Assembly (NCBI RefSeq): GCF_004801315.1
Contig: NZ_SSNW01000008.1
Location: forward strand, 52,782 to 116,781
Direction: 5' to 3'
Length of the DNA: 64,000 nt
Source: Deinococcus sp. Arct2-2
GTDB taxonomy: Bacteria > Deinococcota > Deinococci > Deinococcales > Deinococcaceae
Positions within the stretch are counted from its first letter, which is position 1. Every line of letters starts with the position of its first letter. Under the pieces are notes generated by a model that worked only from the letters and a program-made list of their open reading frames with translations, searched no databases and had not been told where the DNA came from. Shown piece after piece: positions 36,247-47,075 of the stretch. The position numbers were made by a program, and so were the translations under genes.

Positions 36247-37203
36247 ATGACTACTTCAACTGTCCTGCGCTTGACCCTGCTGACCGCCGCCCTGACCGCC
36301 TCTTCAGCCCTTGCCCAGACCAAGCAGATCATCGGCGTATCTATCCCCTCTGCCGATCACGGCTGGACGGCGGGCGTGGTGTATCACGCCAACCAAGCCA
36401 AAGCGCAACTGCAAAAGCTGTATCCCACGGCTCAAATCATCGTCAAGACCGCCAAAGACGCCAACGAGCAGGCCAACCAGATTCAGGATCTGTACACCAT
36501 CAATAAAATTACGGCGCTCGTGATCTTGCCGCAGGAAAGCGCTCCGCTGACCCGTCCGATTGCCAACTTGAAGGCCAAGGGCGTGTTCATTACGGTGGTC
36601 GACCGGGGCCTGAGCGATCCCAAAGCCCAAAACGCGTATGTGGCGGGCGACAACAACGGCTTTGGCCGGGTCGCCGGAGACTACATTTCCGCTCAACTGG
36701 GGGCCGCCGGGGGCAATGTGGTCGTGCTGCGCGGCATTACGTCTGTCGTCGATAACCAGCGCAACGCCGCGTTTCAGGCCGCCATCAAAAAGAATGCCAA
36801 CGTGAAACTGCTCGATTCCCGCTACGGCAACTGGAACCGCGACGACGCCTTCAAGGTGATGCAGGATTACTTGACCCGTTTTCCCAAAATAGACGCGGTG
36901 TGGGCCGCCGACGACGATATGGCGGTGGGCGTGCTGCGGGCCATTCAGCAGGCCGGACGCAAAGACATCAAAATCGTGTTGGGCGGCGCAGGCATGAAAG
37001 AAATGGTCAAGCGCCTGATCGATGGCGACCCGCTGATCAAGGCCAACGTGACCTACCCGCCCAGCATGATTGCCGAGGCCATGCGCCTGACGGTGGAAAG
37101 CCGCGTGAAGGGTACGCCGCTGGCCGCCAGCACCATCATTCCCTCGGTGCTGATCACCAAGGCGAACGCCAGCAAGTACTACTTCCCCAACTCACCTTTC
37201 TGA
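36247..37203 (+). CDS. Periplasmic sugar-binding protein (RbsB type)
   Basis: 318 residues with a signal peptide ([15 protein letters not shown], cleavage before QTKQ) and no lipobox. The mature protein is a type-I periplasmic binding fold: [40 protein letters not shown] and [25 protein letters not shown] stands 9 bases before the ATG. It delivers a pentose, hexose or cyclitol to the importer encoded upstream. Confidence 0.92.
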   Translation: MTTSTVLRLTLLTAALTASSALAQTKQIIGVSIPSADHGWTAGVVYHANQAKAQLQKLYPTAQIIVKTAKDANEQANQIQDLYTINKITALVILPQESAPLTRPIANLKAKGVFITVVDRGLSDPKAQNAYVAGDNNGFGRVAGDYISAQLGAAGGNVVVLRGITSVVDNQRNAAFQAAIKKNANVKLLDSRYGNWNRDDAFKVMQDYLTRFPKIDAVWAADDDMAVGVLRAIQQAGRKDIKIVLGGAGMKEMVKRLIDGDPLIKANVTYPPSMIAEAMRLTVESRVKGTPLAASTIIPSVLITKANASKYYFPNSPF

Positions 37204-37348
37204 TCGACTGGTCAAGAAATTAACAAACAGCATGATGTACGGCTTTCAGCTCCCTCTCTCCTTGCGGGGGAGGGCCGGGGAGGGGGAAGTGAGCAACGCG
37301 ATTGCCCTTTTCCCGTCTACGTCCCTATGTTTTTCCGAGGTTCCATCT

Positions 37349-38359
37349 ATGCGCCCCATCACGCTTTTTACCGGACAGTGGGCCGACCTGCCCCTGTCTG
37401 ACCTTGCCCCGCGAGTGCGGCAACTGGGCTACGACGGCCTCGAATTGGCCTGCTCCGGCGACCATTTTCAGGTGCAGCGGGCACTGACTGAGCCGCAGTA
37501 CGTGGCCGACAAACGCGAATTTTTAAAGGATCACGGCCTGACCTGCGCGGCCATCAGCAATCATCTGGTGGGGCAGGCGGTGTGCGACCCCATCGACGAA
37601 CGCCACCGCGCCATTTTGCCCGCGCACGTGTGGGGCGACGGCGATCCGGAAGGCGTGCGGAGACGTGCTGCACAGGAAATGAGTGATACAGCGCGGGCAG
37701 CGGCCCTGTTCGGTGTGCCCACCGTCACGGGTTTTACGGGATCGAGCATCTGGCACAGCGCCTACGCCTTCCCGCCCACGTCTCAGGCGTACTGGGACGC
37801 CGGATTTGAGGACTTCGCCCGCCGCTGGACGCCAATTTTGGAGACCTTCGGCGCACACGGCGTGAACTTTGCGCTGGAGGTGCATCCGGGCGAAATCGCC
37901 TTCGATACGGCCACCGCCCGCCGCGCTCTGGACGCGGTGAACCACCATCCGCGCTTCGGCTTCAACTACGACCCCAGCCACCTCGCCTATCAGGGGGTGG
38001 ATTATGTGGGTTTCCTGCGGGCCTTCCCCCAGCGCATCTTTCATGTTCACCTCAAGGATGTCTGGTGGGGACGCGGCACCGGAGAAGTGGGCGTGTTCGG
38101 CGGCCACACCACTTTCGGGGACGCCCGCCGGATGTGGGATTTCCGCTCGCTGGGCCGGGGCGATCTCCGCTTTCAGGACGTCATCGCGGCATTGGGCGAC
38201 GTCGGCTACGCTGGCCCGCTGAGCGTGGAGTGGGAAGACGCCCGCATGGAGCGCTGGCACGGGGCAGGGGAGAGTCTCAGCTTTGCGCGGACGCTGGATT
38301 TCCCGGCGTCTGGGCGGGCCTTCGACGCCGCTTTCACGGGGCCAGAGGAGAAGACATGA
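37349..38359 (+). CDS. Sugar phosphate isomerase/epimerase (TIM barrel)
   Basis: 336 residues from the ATG at 37349. The frame is open to 37232, but that segment is a G-rich intergenic repeat. Conserved metal and substrate residues of the xylose-isomerase-like barrel can be seen: [47 protein letters not shown] and [10 protein letters not shown]. Such enzymes isomerise or epimerise keto-sugars or inositol derivatives, usually with Mn or Co. It overlaps the next gene by 4 bases, so the two act in one pathway. Confidence 0.88.
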   Translation: MRPITLFTGQWADLPLSDLAPRVRQLGYDGLELACSGDHFQVQRALTEPQYVADKREFLKDHGLTCAAISNHLVGQAVCDPIDERHRAILPAHVWGDGDPEGVRRRAAQEMSDTARAAALFGVPTVTGFTGSSIWHSAYAFPPTSQAYWDAGFEDFARRWTPILETFGAHGVNFALEVHPGEIAFDTATARRALDAVNHHPRFGFNYDPSHLAYQGVDYVGFLRAFPQRIFHVHLKDVWWGRGTGEVGVFGGHTTFGDARRMWDFRSLGRGDLRFQDVIAALGDVGYAGPLSVEWEDARMERWHGAGESLSFARTLDFPASGRAFDAAFTGPEEKT

Positions 38360-39525
38360 CCCGCCTGCGCTGGGGCATGGTAGGCGGCGGGCCGGGCGCG
38401 TTCATCGGGGGCGTTCACCGCCGCGCCGCTGCCCTGACCGGGCAATTCGACCTCGTGGCCGGAGCCTTTTCAAGTGACCCAGAGCGCTCACGGGCCTTCG
38501 GACAACCCTTGGGCGTGGCCGAAAGCCGCAGTTACGGTTCATGGGAAGCGATGCTGGAGGGTGAACTGGCTTTGCCGCCCGACAGGCGGATTCAGGGCGT
38601 GAGCATCGTCACGCCCAACCACCTGCATTACCCGGTGGCCCGCGCTTTTGCACAGGCCAGCCTTCCGGTGGTGTGCGACAAACCACTGGTGCATAGCAGC
38701 GAGCAGGCCGCCGATCTGCTGCGGATCGTGGCGGGCACGGGCAGCCTGTTTGCCGTGACCTACAACTACACCGGCTACCCGATGGTGCGCCAGGCCCGCG
38801 ACCTCGTGCGCGGCGGGGTGCTGGGCGAGATTCGCAAGGTACAGGTGCTGTATAACCAAGGCTGGCTGGCGACTCGGCTGGAAGGACAAGGCAACGCGCA
38901 GGCCGACTGGCGCACCGATCCCCTCCGCAGCGGCATCGCGGGCGCGGTGGGCGATATCGGGTCGCACGCCGAGAACTTGATGACCACCGTGACTGGCCTC
39001 ACGCTGGACAGCATTTGTGCCGACCTGACCACCTTCGTGCCGGGCCGCGCACTCGACGACGACGCGAGCTTGCTGCTGCGCTTTCAAGGCGGCGCACGCG
39101 GCATTCTCACAGCTTGCCAAATTGCTTGCGGCCTCGAAAACGACCTGAGCTTGCAGGTCTTCGGCACACGCGGCAGCCTGCGCTGGCAGCAAGAAACGCC
39201 CAATCACCTGGACGTATTCCCATTGGACGGCCCGCAACAACGCTGGACGCGGGGCAGTCCGGCGCTCAGTCCCGCTGCACAGGCCGCCTCGCACGTGCCG
39301 AGCGGCCACCCCGAAGGCTTTACCGAAGCGTTTGCCAACATTTACCGGGGCGTAGCGGAAACCCTGCTGGCACAGCAAGAAGGCCGTGTGCCTGATCTGC
39401 ATATCGCCCAGTTCCCCACGCTGGAAGACGGCGCACGCGGCGTGCATTTTATAGAGAAGACAGTGGAAAGTGCGGCCAGCAGTCAAAAATGGACGAGCGC
39501 CCTCTGGAAAGAACTGGTGACTTGA
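38356..39525 (+). CDS. Gfo/Idh/MocA-family oxidoreductase
   Basis: 389 residues from the ATG at 38356 (GAGGAGAAGAC upstream). [20 protein letters not shown] is the NAD-binding start, [11 protein letters not shown] has the KP catalytic lysine motif (usually EKP, here CDKP), and [16 protein letters not shown] is the third conserved block with the catalytic-type histidine. These enzymes oxidise sugar or cyclitol hydroxyls with NAD(P). Combined with the epimerase and an RbsABC importer, they fit breakdown of a cyclitol, levoglucosan or 3-keto-glycoside; the sequence does not say which. Confidence 0.9.
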   Translation: MTRLRWGMVGGGPGAFIGGVHRRAAALTGQFDLVAGAFSSDPERSRAFGQPLGVAESRSYGSWEAMLEGELALPPDRRIQGVSIVTPNHLHYPVARAFAQASLPVVCDKPLVHSSEQAADLLRIVAGTGSLFAVTYNYTGYPMVRQARDLVRGGVLGEIRKVQVLYNQGWLATRLEGQGNAQADWRTDPLRSGIAGAVGDIGSHAENLMTTVTGLTLDSICADLTTFVPGRALDDDASLLLRFQGGARGILTACQIACGLENDLSLQVFGTRGSLRWQQETPNHLDVFPLDGPQQRWTRGSPALSPAAQAASHVPSGHPEGFTEAFANIYRGVAETLLAQQEGRVPDLHIAQFPTLEDGARGVHFIEKTVESAASSQKWTSALWKELVT

Positions 39526-39649
39526 ACGAGGGGCTCCATATCTCCCCTTCGTGACTGGAAACTGGGCATTCTGGCCATCCGTCCGGGCAGAGAGCCGAGA
39601 ACAGTATTCGGGCGACGGCGATCTGGAATGGCTTCCTTCGCCGCATCAC

Positions 39650-39838
39650 TTATTGATGCCTGCTGAGGTTGGCGACATCTTGAGAACATGGAGCTGGAAC
39701 GTGAACCCCCTTAGAGGTGGGGACTAAAAGCTGTTGCGCTCCCCTCTGAGGGGGGCCGGCTGCCCAGCAGATTGGGGGGTTCGCCCGGAAGCATCAACGG
39801 TCAATGCTTGCCCCGTTTGGATGTTGCTCAGCTCTACA
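39650..39838 (+). repeat. MITE-like palindromic repeat, copy 2
   Basis: Begins TTATTGATGCCTGCTGAGG, like copy 1 at 29722, and ends with TTGCCCCGTTTGGATGTTGC plus TCAG. The core hairpin is bounded by GAACCCCC and GGGGGGTTC and is shorter than in copy 1; the right terminal repeat has diverged. It lies in the 394-base gap between the dehydrogenase and the phosphodiesterase, where no gene is seen. Confidence 0.7.
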
Positions 39839-39919
39839 GGGATCACGAGGTTCCCCAACCTGACCCGCAACTGACACGGCACAGACCTAGGCCTGACGTT
39901 GGCCTGTGAATGTCAGGCC

Positions 39920-42178
39920 ATGCCTAGAACATCACTGTCTCGGTCGGCCCTCCTCCTCTCCGCTGTGCTGGCGCTGGGCCTGACCTCCGCGCAGGCAACG
40001 ACGTTGGTGGGGTACGCCCAACTGCCCGCCGACACGTTTTCAGATGGCCCGGCAAGCGGTGCCTTCAGCGGTGCGGGCCTGCGCGGTGAGGCCCGCTTTA
40101 AGGGCCAGCCCGTGCAGGGATTTTCGGGCGTGCAGTTTGGGCCGAACGGCAGCTATTGGTTCCTGAGCGACAACGGCTACGGCAGCAAGGCCAACAGCGC
40201 CGACTTTCTGCTGCGGCTCTACTCCTTGAAATTGAGCGCCAAAACGGCTCCCACTGGACAGGGCGTCGTCGAAGTCGGCCCGCACATTTCGCTGCGTGAC
40301 CCAGACAAAAAAGTGCCGTGGGTGATCGTGAACGAGGCCAGCCCAGAGCGTCTGCTGACTGGCGCAGATTTTGATGTCGAAGGGTTTTTCTTTGCCCCAG
40401 ACGGAACGCTGTGGGTCGGTGACGAGTTCGGGCCGTACCTGCTGCACTTCAGCGCCGATGGAAAGTTGCTCGACGCGCCTGCCGTGACCCCCAATCTGGC
40501 GGGCCTGCCCACCCTGCGCGGCCAAGCTCCCATCGTCATCGGGCACCGGGGCAGCAGCGGCACCCGGCCCGAACACACGCTGGAGTCTTACCGGGTAGCC
40601 ATCGAGTCGGGCGCAGATTTTGTCGAGCCTGATCTGGTGGTCACCAAAGACGGTGTGCTGGTGGCCCGCCATGAACCTGTGATCGCGGTGGTGGACGCGG
40701 CGGGCAAAGTGCTGGAGGCAACGGTGGATGTGGCCGCCCATCCCGAATTTGCGGCCCGCCTGACCACCAAAAAGCTGGACGGTGTAGAAGTGCGCGGTTA
40801 TTTTGTCGAGGATTTTACGCTGGCCGAATTGAAAACCATGCGGGCGCTGGAGCGGTTGCCCGCACTGCGCGGCAAGGCCTTCGACGGCAAATTTGAAGTG
40901 CCGACGTTGGCCGAAGTGATCGCATTGGTCAAGGACGTGGAGGCCAAAACGGGCCGCAAGATCGGCATTTATCCGGAGACCAAGCACCCGACCTACATGG
41001 AAACGGTGGCCAAGGTCAACACTTCTCAGCTGCTCGTAGATACGCTGAAAAAAGAAGGCTTCACCGACCCGGCCCGCGTGTTTATCCAGTCGTTCGAGAC
41101 GGCCAACTTGCGCGACCTGAAGGCCAACCTGTTGCCCAAAGCGGGCCTGAATATCCCGCTGGTGCAGTTGGTCAGCAGCCCCGACGAAGCGCCTTACGAC
41201 TGGGTGGTCAAGGGCGATCCCCGCAAATACGACGCCCTGACCACCGACGCGGCCCTCAAAGACCTCGCCACCTATGCGGGCGGCGTGGGCGCGTACAAAC
41301 GCTGGATCATTGACGACAAGGGCGCAACCACCGATTTTGTGACGCGGGCACACGCCGCCGGACTGCTGGTGCATTCGTGGACATTCCGGAACGAACCCAC
41401 CTACCTGTTGCCTCAATACGTGGCCGACCCCGAAGCCGAGATGCGGCAGGCTCTGCGGGCAGGCGTAGACGGCCTGTTCACCGATTTTCCCGCCACCGGA
41501 GCGCGGGTGGTGGGCCAGTACACCGCCGCCGAAGTCCGTAGTCCTCAGAATCCGGCCTTTGCTCTCGGCGCACCCCTGCCCGGTCAGCTCAGCGGCGCAA
41601 ACTTGGGCAGCAGCGGCGGCTTCGAGGGCTTGACGCTGGGGGTAGACGGCAAAACCGCTTACGCCCTACTGGAAAAGAGCGTGCTGGGCGACGTGCCCGG
41701 ACAGTTGCGTCTGCACGCTGTTGCTCTGGCGGGCAATGCGTGGAGCTTGGCAGGCCGCTATACTCTCGAAGACCCCGCCAACGCCATCGGTGACATCACG
41801 CCCGTAAACGCCGACACGTTGCTGGTGCTGGAGCGCGACAGCGGCAGCGGCCCCACCGCCAAAACCAAGCGGGTGTACAGCGTGAGCCTGAAGGATAAGA
41901 ACGCCGACGGTACCCTCAAAAAGACGCTGGTGGCCGATCTGCTGACCATCCAAGACCCCCAAGCGCTGGCCCCCAGCACGGTGGGCGGCGTGTTCTCTTT
42001 CCCCTTCGTGACCATCGAAAACATCATCGTGCTGGACGCCAACACGCTCCTGATCGCCAACGACAACAACTATCCCGGCACGGGCGGGCGCGGCGCACAG
42101 GTCAAAGACAACAACGAGTTCATTTGGCTCAAACTGGACGCCCCGCTGACCTTGGCTGCGGGCGTGGGCCGCCGCTGA
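39920..42178 (+). CDS. Secreted glycerophosphodiester phosphodiesterase nested in an esterase-like propeller
   Basis: 752 residues from the ATG at 39920, with a signal peptide (LLLSAVLALGLTSAQA). Residues about 25-200 are an esterase-like/phytase-like beta-propeller (FSGVQFGPNGSYWFLSDNGY, GFFFAPDGTLWVGDEFGPY). Residues about 205-530 are a full GDPD domain: IGHRGSSGTRPEHTLESY, FVEPDLVVTKDGVLVARHEP (His, Glu, Asp catalytic and metal residues) to LFTDFPATG. After 540 the propeller resumes (GGFEGLTLGVDGKTAYALLE, TLLIANDNNYPG). It should release glycerol-3-phosphate and alcohols from phosphodiesters outside the cytoplasm for phosphate or carbon supply. Confidence 0.88.
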   Translation: MPRTSLSRSALLLSAVLALGLTSAQATTLVGYAQLPADTFSDGPASGAFSGAGLRGEARFKGQPVQGFSGVQFGPNGSYWFLSDNGYGSKANSADFLLRLYSLKLSAKTAPTGQGVVEVGPHISLRDPDKKVPWVIVNEASPERLLTGADFDVEGFFFAPDGTLWVGDEFGPYLLHFSADGKLLDAPAVTPNLAGLPTLRGQAPIVIGHRGSSGTRPEHTLESYRVAIESGADFVEPDLVVTKDGVLVARHEPVIAVVDAAGKVLEATVDVAAHPEFAARLTTKKLDGVEVRGYFVEDFTLAELKTMRALERLPALRGKAFDGKFEVPTLAEVIALVKDVEAKTGRKIGIYPETKHPTYMETVAKVNTSQLLVDTLKKEGFTDPARVFIQSFETANLRDLKANLLPKAGLNIPLVQLVSSPDEAPYDWVVKGDPRKYDALTTDAALKDLATYAGGVGAYKRWIIDDKGATTDFVTRAHAAGLLVHSWTFRNEPTYLLPQYVADPEAEMRQALRAGVDGLFTDFPATGARVVGQYTAAEVRSPQNPAFALGAPLPGQLSGANLGSSGGFEGLTLGVDGKTAYALLEKSVLGDVPGQLRLHAVALAGNAWSLAGRYTLEDPANAIGDITPVNADTLLVLERDSGSGPTAKTKRVYSVSLKDKNADGTLKKTLVADLLTIQDPQALAPSTVGGVFSFPFVTIENIIVLDANTLLIANDNNYPGTGGRGAQVKDNNEFIWLKLDAPLTLAAGVGRR

Positions 42179-42188
42179 GAGGAGGCTA

Positions 42189-42345
42189 CTAAGTCCTGTC
42201 CCGCTGAGCAACGTCCAAACTTGACGGTTCTGGGCGAACCCCCCAGTCTGCTGTGCAGACGGCCCCCCTTAAGGGGAGCGCAAGAGCTCTTGTCCTCCCC
42301 TCTAAGGGGGCGTTGCGGAGCAACGGGGGGGTTCGCGCACAAGCT
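42189..42345 (-). repeat. MITE-like palindromic repeat, copy 3 (inverted)
   Basis: Read leftward it matches the right part of copies 1 and 2: GGGGGGTTCGCCC, then GGACGTTGCTCAGC and GGACAGGACTTA. The hairpin arms GAACCCCCCAG and GGGGGGTTCG are present, enclosing C-rich/G-rich stems. The remainder of the gap to 42643 contains the hairpin at 42406 and no gene. Confidence 0.7.
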
Positions 42346-42405
42346 GGATGTCCACAAGCCGTTGCCAAGCAAGGGGCAACCATTAAAAAAGAGCTGCTGA
42401 GGCAT

Positions 42406-42442
42406 GAGGGTGGAAGAGACGAATCTGGTCTTTTCCACCCTC
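42406..42442. other. Strong 15-bp hairpin in the gap before the phosphoketolase
   Basis: GAGGGTGGAAGAGAC can pair with the complementary stretch ending CCACCCTC at 42442, giving 15 pairs (one G-U) around a 7-base loop. No T-run follows on either strand, so it is not a standard terminator. It lies about 200 bases upstream of the phosphoketolase start. Confidence 0.5.
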
Positions 42443-42643
42443 GTTGCGTGAATGCTGAGGCGCAGGCGGTATAACGGACAGACCAGCACCCACCTCCTTG
42501 TATGCCGCCTCTGGACAGCCTACCTGTGGACATTCCTCCTCTGGATGCCCCGCCACTGCCCCGCCAGCAGACCCTCACCTGACGGGGCAGTGCTTGGCTG
42601 AACGCTCGCCTCTCCCTTGACCGCTGTTGTTCCGGAGGTTCGT

Positions 42644-45040
42644 GTGACCAAGGCCCATTCTGTTTCTTCCCTGACGCCTGCCGACCTGCACCTGACCGAC
42701 GCCTACTGGCGGGCCGCCAACTACCTGTCGGTGGGCCAGATTTATTTGCAGGCCAATCCGCTGCTGCGCGAACCTCTGCGTCCCGAACACACCAAGGCGC
42801 GGCTGCTGGGCCACTGGGGCACCACGCCGGGCCTGAATTTCATCTATGTCCACCTTAACCGCCTGATCCGGCAGCATGACCTGAGCGTGCTGTATGTGGC
42901 TGGCCCCGGTCACGGCGGCCCCGGCTTGGTAGCCAATACCTACCTAGAGGGCAGCTACAGCGAGTTGTATCCCGACATTGGCCCCGGAGAAGACGGCCTC
43001 AGAAAGCTGTTCCGGCAGTTTTCCTTTCCCGGCGGGATTCCCAGTCACGCGGCCCCCGAAACACCCGGTTCGGTTCATGAGGGCGGCGAACTGGGCTACA
43101 GCCTCGCGCACGCTTACGGCGCGGCGTTCGATCATCCTGACCTGTTGGTGGCCTGCGTCATTGGCGACGGTGAGGCCGAAACGGGGCCACTGGCGGCCAG
43201 TTGGCACAGCAACAAGTTCCTAAATCCAGTGACTGACGGTGCGGTGTTGCCGATTTTGCACCTGAACGGCTACAAGATTGCCAATCCAACCCTCTTGGCC
43301 CGCCTCAGCCGCGAAGAACTGGAATCGCTGCTGCGCGGCTACGGGCACGCGCCGTACTTTGTAGAAGGCGACGATCCGGCCCTGATGCACCAACTGATGG
43401 CCGACACGCTGGAGCAGGTTCAGGCCGACATCGCAGGCATTCAGCGGCGGGCGCGGGAAGAAGGCTTCACGCAGCGCCCGGTGTGGCCCATGATCGTGCT
43501 GCGCTCGCCCAAAGGCTGGACGGGGCCAAAAGTGGTGGACGGCAAGCCCGTGGAAGGGACTTGGCGTGCCCATCAGGTGCCGCTGGCCGAGGTCAGGCAC
43601 AGCGCGGCGCACCTGCAGCAACTGCAAGACTGGCTCCTCAGCTACCGCCCGCACGAACTCTTTGACGAGGAGGGCCGTTTGAGGCCTGAACTGGCGGTCC
43701 TGGCTCCACAGGGAAACCGGCGTATGGGAGCCAATCCGGTAGCCAACGGCGGCGTGCTGCTGCAAGACCTCACCTTGCCGGACTTCCGGAACTACGCTCT
43801 GGCCGTGCCTCAGCCGGGTGCGGTAGACGGAGAGGCCACGCGGGTGCTGGGCACTTGGCTGCGCGACGTGATGCGCGGCAATCCCACCACCTTCCGCCTG
43901 TTCGGGCCAGACGAAACCGCCTCCAACCGCCTAGACGCCGTGTTCGAGGTGACGGCAAAAACGTGGGAGGAGCCGCTGCTGCCCACCGACGAACATTTGG
44001 CTCCCAGTGGCCGGGTGATGGAAGTCCTCAGCGAGCACCTCTGTGAAGGCTGGCTGGAGGGCTACACCCTGTCTGGGCGGCACGGCTTGTTCTCGTGCTA
44101 CGAGGCGTTTATTCATATCATCGACTCGATGTTCAATCAGCACGCCAAGTGGCTGAACACGTCGCGGCATATCTCGTGGCGGCGGGACGTAGCGTCGCTG
44201 AACTTGCTGCTCACCTCGCATGTGTGGCGGCAAGACCACAACGGTCTCTCGCACCAAGACCCCGGCTTCATCGATCACGCCATGAACAAGAAGGCCGACG
44301 TGGTGCGCGTCTATCTGCCGCCCGACGCCAACACCCTGCTGTCGGTGGCCGATCATTGCCTGCGAAGTCGCCAGTACGTGAATGTCATCGTGGCGGGCAA
44401 GCAACCTGCGCCGCAGTGGTTGACCATGACCGAGGCCGTTCAGCACTGCACGGTGGGCGTGGGCATCTGGGAGTGGGCCGGAAGCGAGCGGGCGGGCGTG
44501 GCTCCTGATCTGGTGATGGCCTGCGCGGGGGATGTGCCCACGCTAGAAACGTTAGCCGCCGTCGACCTCTTGCGCCAGCATTTTCCAGAGCTGAGCATCC
44601 GGGTGATCAATGTCGTCGACCTGATGACGTTGCAGCCGCAGCAGGAGCATCCGCACGGCCTACCGGACGCCGAATTCGACCGCCTCTTCACGGTCACGGC
44701 CCCTATTATTTTTGCCTATCACGGCTATCCATGGCTGATTCACCGCCTGACCTACCGCCGCGCCGGACACGCCCACCTGCATGTGCGCGGGTACAAGGAA
44801 GAAGGCACCACCACCACGCCCTTCGACATGGTGGTGCTCAACGATCTCGACCGGTTTCATCTGGCGCTGGACGCTGTGGCCCGCTTGCCCCAGTTGGGCG
44901 GCGAGGCTACCGAAGCCGTGAAACGCTTGCTGCACGGCAAGTTGGCCCAACACCGGGCGCATGTGGAAGCCACAGGGGAAGACTTGCCCGAAATTCAGAA
45001 TTGGCGTTGGGGCCGCGAGCAGGCTGAAGAACTGGGATAA
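42644..45040 (+). CDS. xfp: Xylulose-5-phosphate/fructose-6-phosphate phosphoketolase
   Basis: 798 residues from the GTG at 42644, chosen because GGAGG lies 6 bases upstream; the track-independent open frame continues 27 bases further. Phosphoketolase signatures: [51 protein letters not shown]-binding [18 protein letters not shown], and [20 protein letters not shown]. Length fits the family (about 790-830). It cleaves xylulose-5-P or fructose-6-P with phosphate to acetyl-phosphate plus glyceraldehyde-3-P or erythrose-4-P, giving a carbon-saving route for the fructose-6-phosphate made by the sugar clusters upstream. No acetate kinase gene is adjacent. Confidence 0.95.
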   Translation: MTKAHSVSSLTPADLHLTDAYWRAANYLSVGQIYLQANPLLREPLRPEHTKARLLGHWGTTPGLNFIYVHLNRLIRQHDLSVLYVAGPGHGGPGLVANTYLEGSYSELYPDIGPGEDGLRKLFRQFSFPGGIPSHAAPETPGSVHEGGELGYSLAHAYGAAFDHPDLLVACVIGDGEAETGPLAASWHSNKFLNPVTDGAVLPILHLNGYKIANPTLLARLSREELESLLRGYGHAPYFVEGDDPALMHQLMADTLEQVQADIAGIQRRAREEGFTQRPVWPMIVLRSPKGWTGPKVVDGKPVEGTWRAHQVPLAEVRHSAAHLQQLQDWLLSYRPHELFDEEGRLRPELAVLAPQGNRRMGANPVANGGVLLQDLTLPDFRNYALAVPQPGAVDGEATRVLGTWLRDVMRGNPTTFRLFGPDETASNRLDAVFEVTAKTWEEPLLPTDEHLAPSGRVMEVLSEHLCEGWLEGYTLSGRHGLFSCYEAFIHIIDSMFNQHAKWLNTSRHISWRRDVASLNLLLTSHVWRQDHNGLSHQDPGFIDHAMNKKADVVRVYLPPDANTLLSVADHCLRSRQYVNVIVAGKQPAPQWLTMTEAVQHCTVGVGIWEWAGSERAGVAPDLVMACAGDVPTLETLAAVDLLRQHFPELSIRVINVVDLMTLQPQQEHPHGLPDAEFDRLFTVTAPIIFAYHGYPWLIHRLTYRRAGHAHLHVRGYKEEGTTTTPFDMVVLNDLDRFHLALDAVARLPQLGGEATEAVKRLLHGKLAQHRAHVEATGEDLPEIQNWRWGREQAEELG

Positions 45041-45154
45041 TGCCGACTCCCGGAATGCGGTTCAGATCCACCAAAAGTCCTTAGACCACCGTCCAATTGG
45101 CCGTGCACAGGTCAGGTCACGGTGATCTAGCTCAACTGCGCACTAAGCTGAACC

Positions 45155-46948
45155 ATGTCCTTGCCCTCCAGCACGCCTGCGCTCCTCTCACTGAACGAGC
45201 GCCTGCAGGACGTGACCCATGCACTCTCTGCGGCCACCACCGTGCACGGGGTCTTTGAAGTCCTGCTGACCTCCGCTTTGGAGGCGGTAGACGCCATGAC
45301 CGGAGCCGTGTTGTTGGTGAATGCAGCCGGCGACCGACTCGAATTGGCGCAAAGCCGGGGGTATGTGCCCGGTGTGCCGACCATCTGGAAAGACGGCCCA
45401 CTGGACGGCACGGTGCCTGCAGGCGACGCGCTGCTGCAGCAAAAGGCCCTCTTCTTCGAGCACCAAGAGGCCCTGATGGCGGCTTATCCCGACCTCGAAC
45501 AACGGGTGGGTGCGCCGCCGCCAGTGGCGACCGCCGTGCTGCCCATGTTCGAGAGTTGGAAGTCCCTCGGCCTGATCGTATTGGATTTCCGGGAACCGCA
45601 CCATTTCACGCAGGAGGAACGGTTTTTTCTGCGAACGCTCAGTACCCAGTGCGGCATCGCTCTAGGACGTGCCCGCCTGATGGCCGACTTGCAGGGCCAA
45701 GTCGAGCAACGCACTCAGCAACTCCAGCAGCAAAAGGCTGAAGTCGAAAGCCGCAACCGTGCCCTAGAGGCGGTGGCCCAGTTGTCCCGCGCCCTCCGGG
45801 TAGAAGCCGACCGGTACACGCTGATTGGGCGGGCACAGCAGAGTCTCTCTGAGCTGCTGTCGCCGGGCGTGTTCACCTTTTTTGAGCTGGAGGGCGAGCA
45901 GTGGTGTCTCAAAGCCCAAGTGGGCCAGTTCCAAGACCCCACCGTGCAGCGGCGGATGGACGCAGGCTTGCCTCAGGCCACTCCAGCCTTGCGGCTGCCG
46001 TTCGAGTCGCGCCAACCGCTGTATCAGCAAGCCGATACACTTGAGACAGAAACCGCTCTGGAGTCTGTGCAGGACGTTCACGCGGCGGCCACTCTCCCGC
46101 TGCTGGTAGACGGGGTTTCGGTGGGCTGTTTCCGGGTCGCGTTGTTCGTGCAGCGGCGCTGGACGCCCATAGACCAGATGGTGCTTGAGACCATTTTGCA
46201 CGGTTTGGGCCTCGCCATAGACCGGGCCGAACAAGCCAAACGGTTGCGTGCTCAACGGGATGCACTGGCCGCAGCCAATGAAGAACTCGAGGCGTTCGCC
46301 TATTCGGTGTCCCATGATCTGCGGACGCCGGTGCGCCACGTCACCAGTTTCGCTCAACTGCTGCGGAGAAACTTAGGCGACCGCTTGGATGAGAAGTCGG
46401 CGCGCTATTTGGGCGTGATGGATCAGGCCGCGGGCCGCATGACCACCCTGATCGACGCCATCCTAGGACTGTCCCGCACGTCTCAGCAGCCGCTCCATTT
46501 GGGGATCGTGGATCTGGGAGCAATCGTAGCCAGTGTTCGGGATGTTCTTGAGCCTGAAGTGGTGGGCCGACAGGTGAACTGGACGGTTGGCCCACTGCCG
46601 CTGGTGATGGCCGACCCCGGCTTGCTCAGTCAAGTCATGGAGAACCTCATTTCCAATGCCCTGAAGTACACGGCCCCACGCGACCCTGCCCACCTTGAGA
46701 TCTGGGCCGAGGAAAGTCCATACGACTGGCGCATGTTTGTGCGGGACAACGGCGTGGGCTTTGATACCCGCTACACCCACAAATTGTTTGGGGTCTTTCA
46801 GCGGCTACACCGTCAAGAAGAGTTCGAGGGCAATGGTGTGGGTCTAGCCAATGTGCGCCGGGTCATCATGCGGCATGGCGGCACGGTCAGCGCAGAAGGC
46901 ATGCTGGATCAGGGCGCGACGTTCTCGTTCACGTTGCCCAAAGCGTAG
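45155..46948 (+). CDS. Soluble sensor histidine kinase with GAF domains
   Basis: 597 residues and no membrane span. A GAF domain (about 25-170) is followed by a coiled coil (QGQVEQRTQQLQQQKAEVES), a second GAF-like domain (about 215-350), then HisKA with the phospho-histidine near 387 (AYSVSHDLRTPVRHV) and an HATPase domain with N box NLISNALKYTA, G1 VRDNGVGFD and G2 GNGVGLANV. The C-terminal kinase resembles that of bacteriophytochromes, but no PHY domain or bilin cysteine context is evident. No response regulator gene is next to it, so the partner lies elsewhere. Confidence 0.9.
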   Translation: MSLPSSTPALLSLNERLQDVTHALSAATTVHGVFEVLLTSALEAVDAMTGAVLLVNAAGDRLELAQSRGYVPGVPTIWKDGPLDGTVPAGDALLQQKALFFEHQEALMAAYPDLEQRVGAPPPVATAVLPMFESWKSLGLIVLDFREPHHFTQEERFFLRTLSTQCGIALGRARLMADLQGQVEQRTQQLQQQKAEVESRNRALEAVAQLSRALRVEADRYTLIGRAQQSLSELLSPGVFTFFELEGEQWCLKAQVGQFQDPTVQRRMDAGLPQATPALRLPFESRQPLYQQADTLETETALESVQDVHAAATLPLLVDGVSVGCFRVALFVQRRWTPIDQMVLETILHGLGLAIDRAEQAKRLRAQRDALAAANEELEAFAYSVSHDLRTPVRHVTSFAQLLRRNLGDRLDEKSARYLGVMDQAAGRMTTLIDAILGLSRTSQQPLHLGIVDLGAIVASVRDVLEPEVVGRQVNWTVGPLPLVMADPGLLSQVMENLISNALKYTAPRDPAHLEIWAEESPYDWRMFVRDNGVGFDTRYTHKLFGVFQRLHRQEEFEGNGVGLANVRRVIMRHGGTVSAEGMLDQGATFSFTLPKA

Positions 46949-47045
46949 GACAGAGGCTGGATCTGTTGGTCCGTTATAAAGCAATGAAGGCCAATTCCTT
47001 GCTTAAGATTTGGCAATTGTACTGCACTTCGCCGCTGAATTCACG

Positions 47046-47051
47046 TATGAT
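47046..47051 (+). promoter_or_regulatory. -10 box ahead of the LprI-like gene
   Basis: TATGAT is a good -10. A weak -35 (TGCACT, 17 bases upstream) is possible. The start codon at 47076 lies 24 bases downstream. Confidence 0.3.
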
Positions 47052-47075
47052 GCGCTTACGGACAATCAGGTCAGT

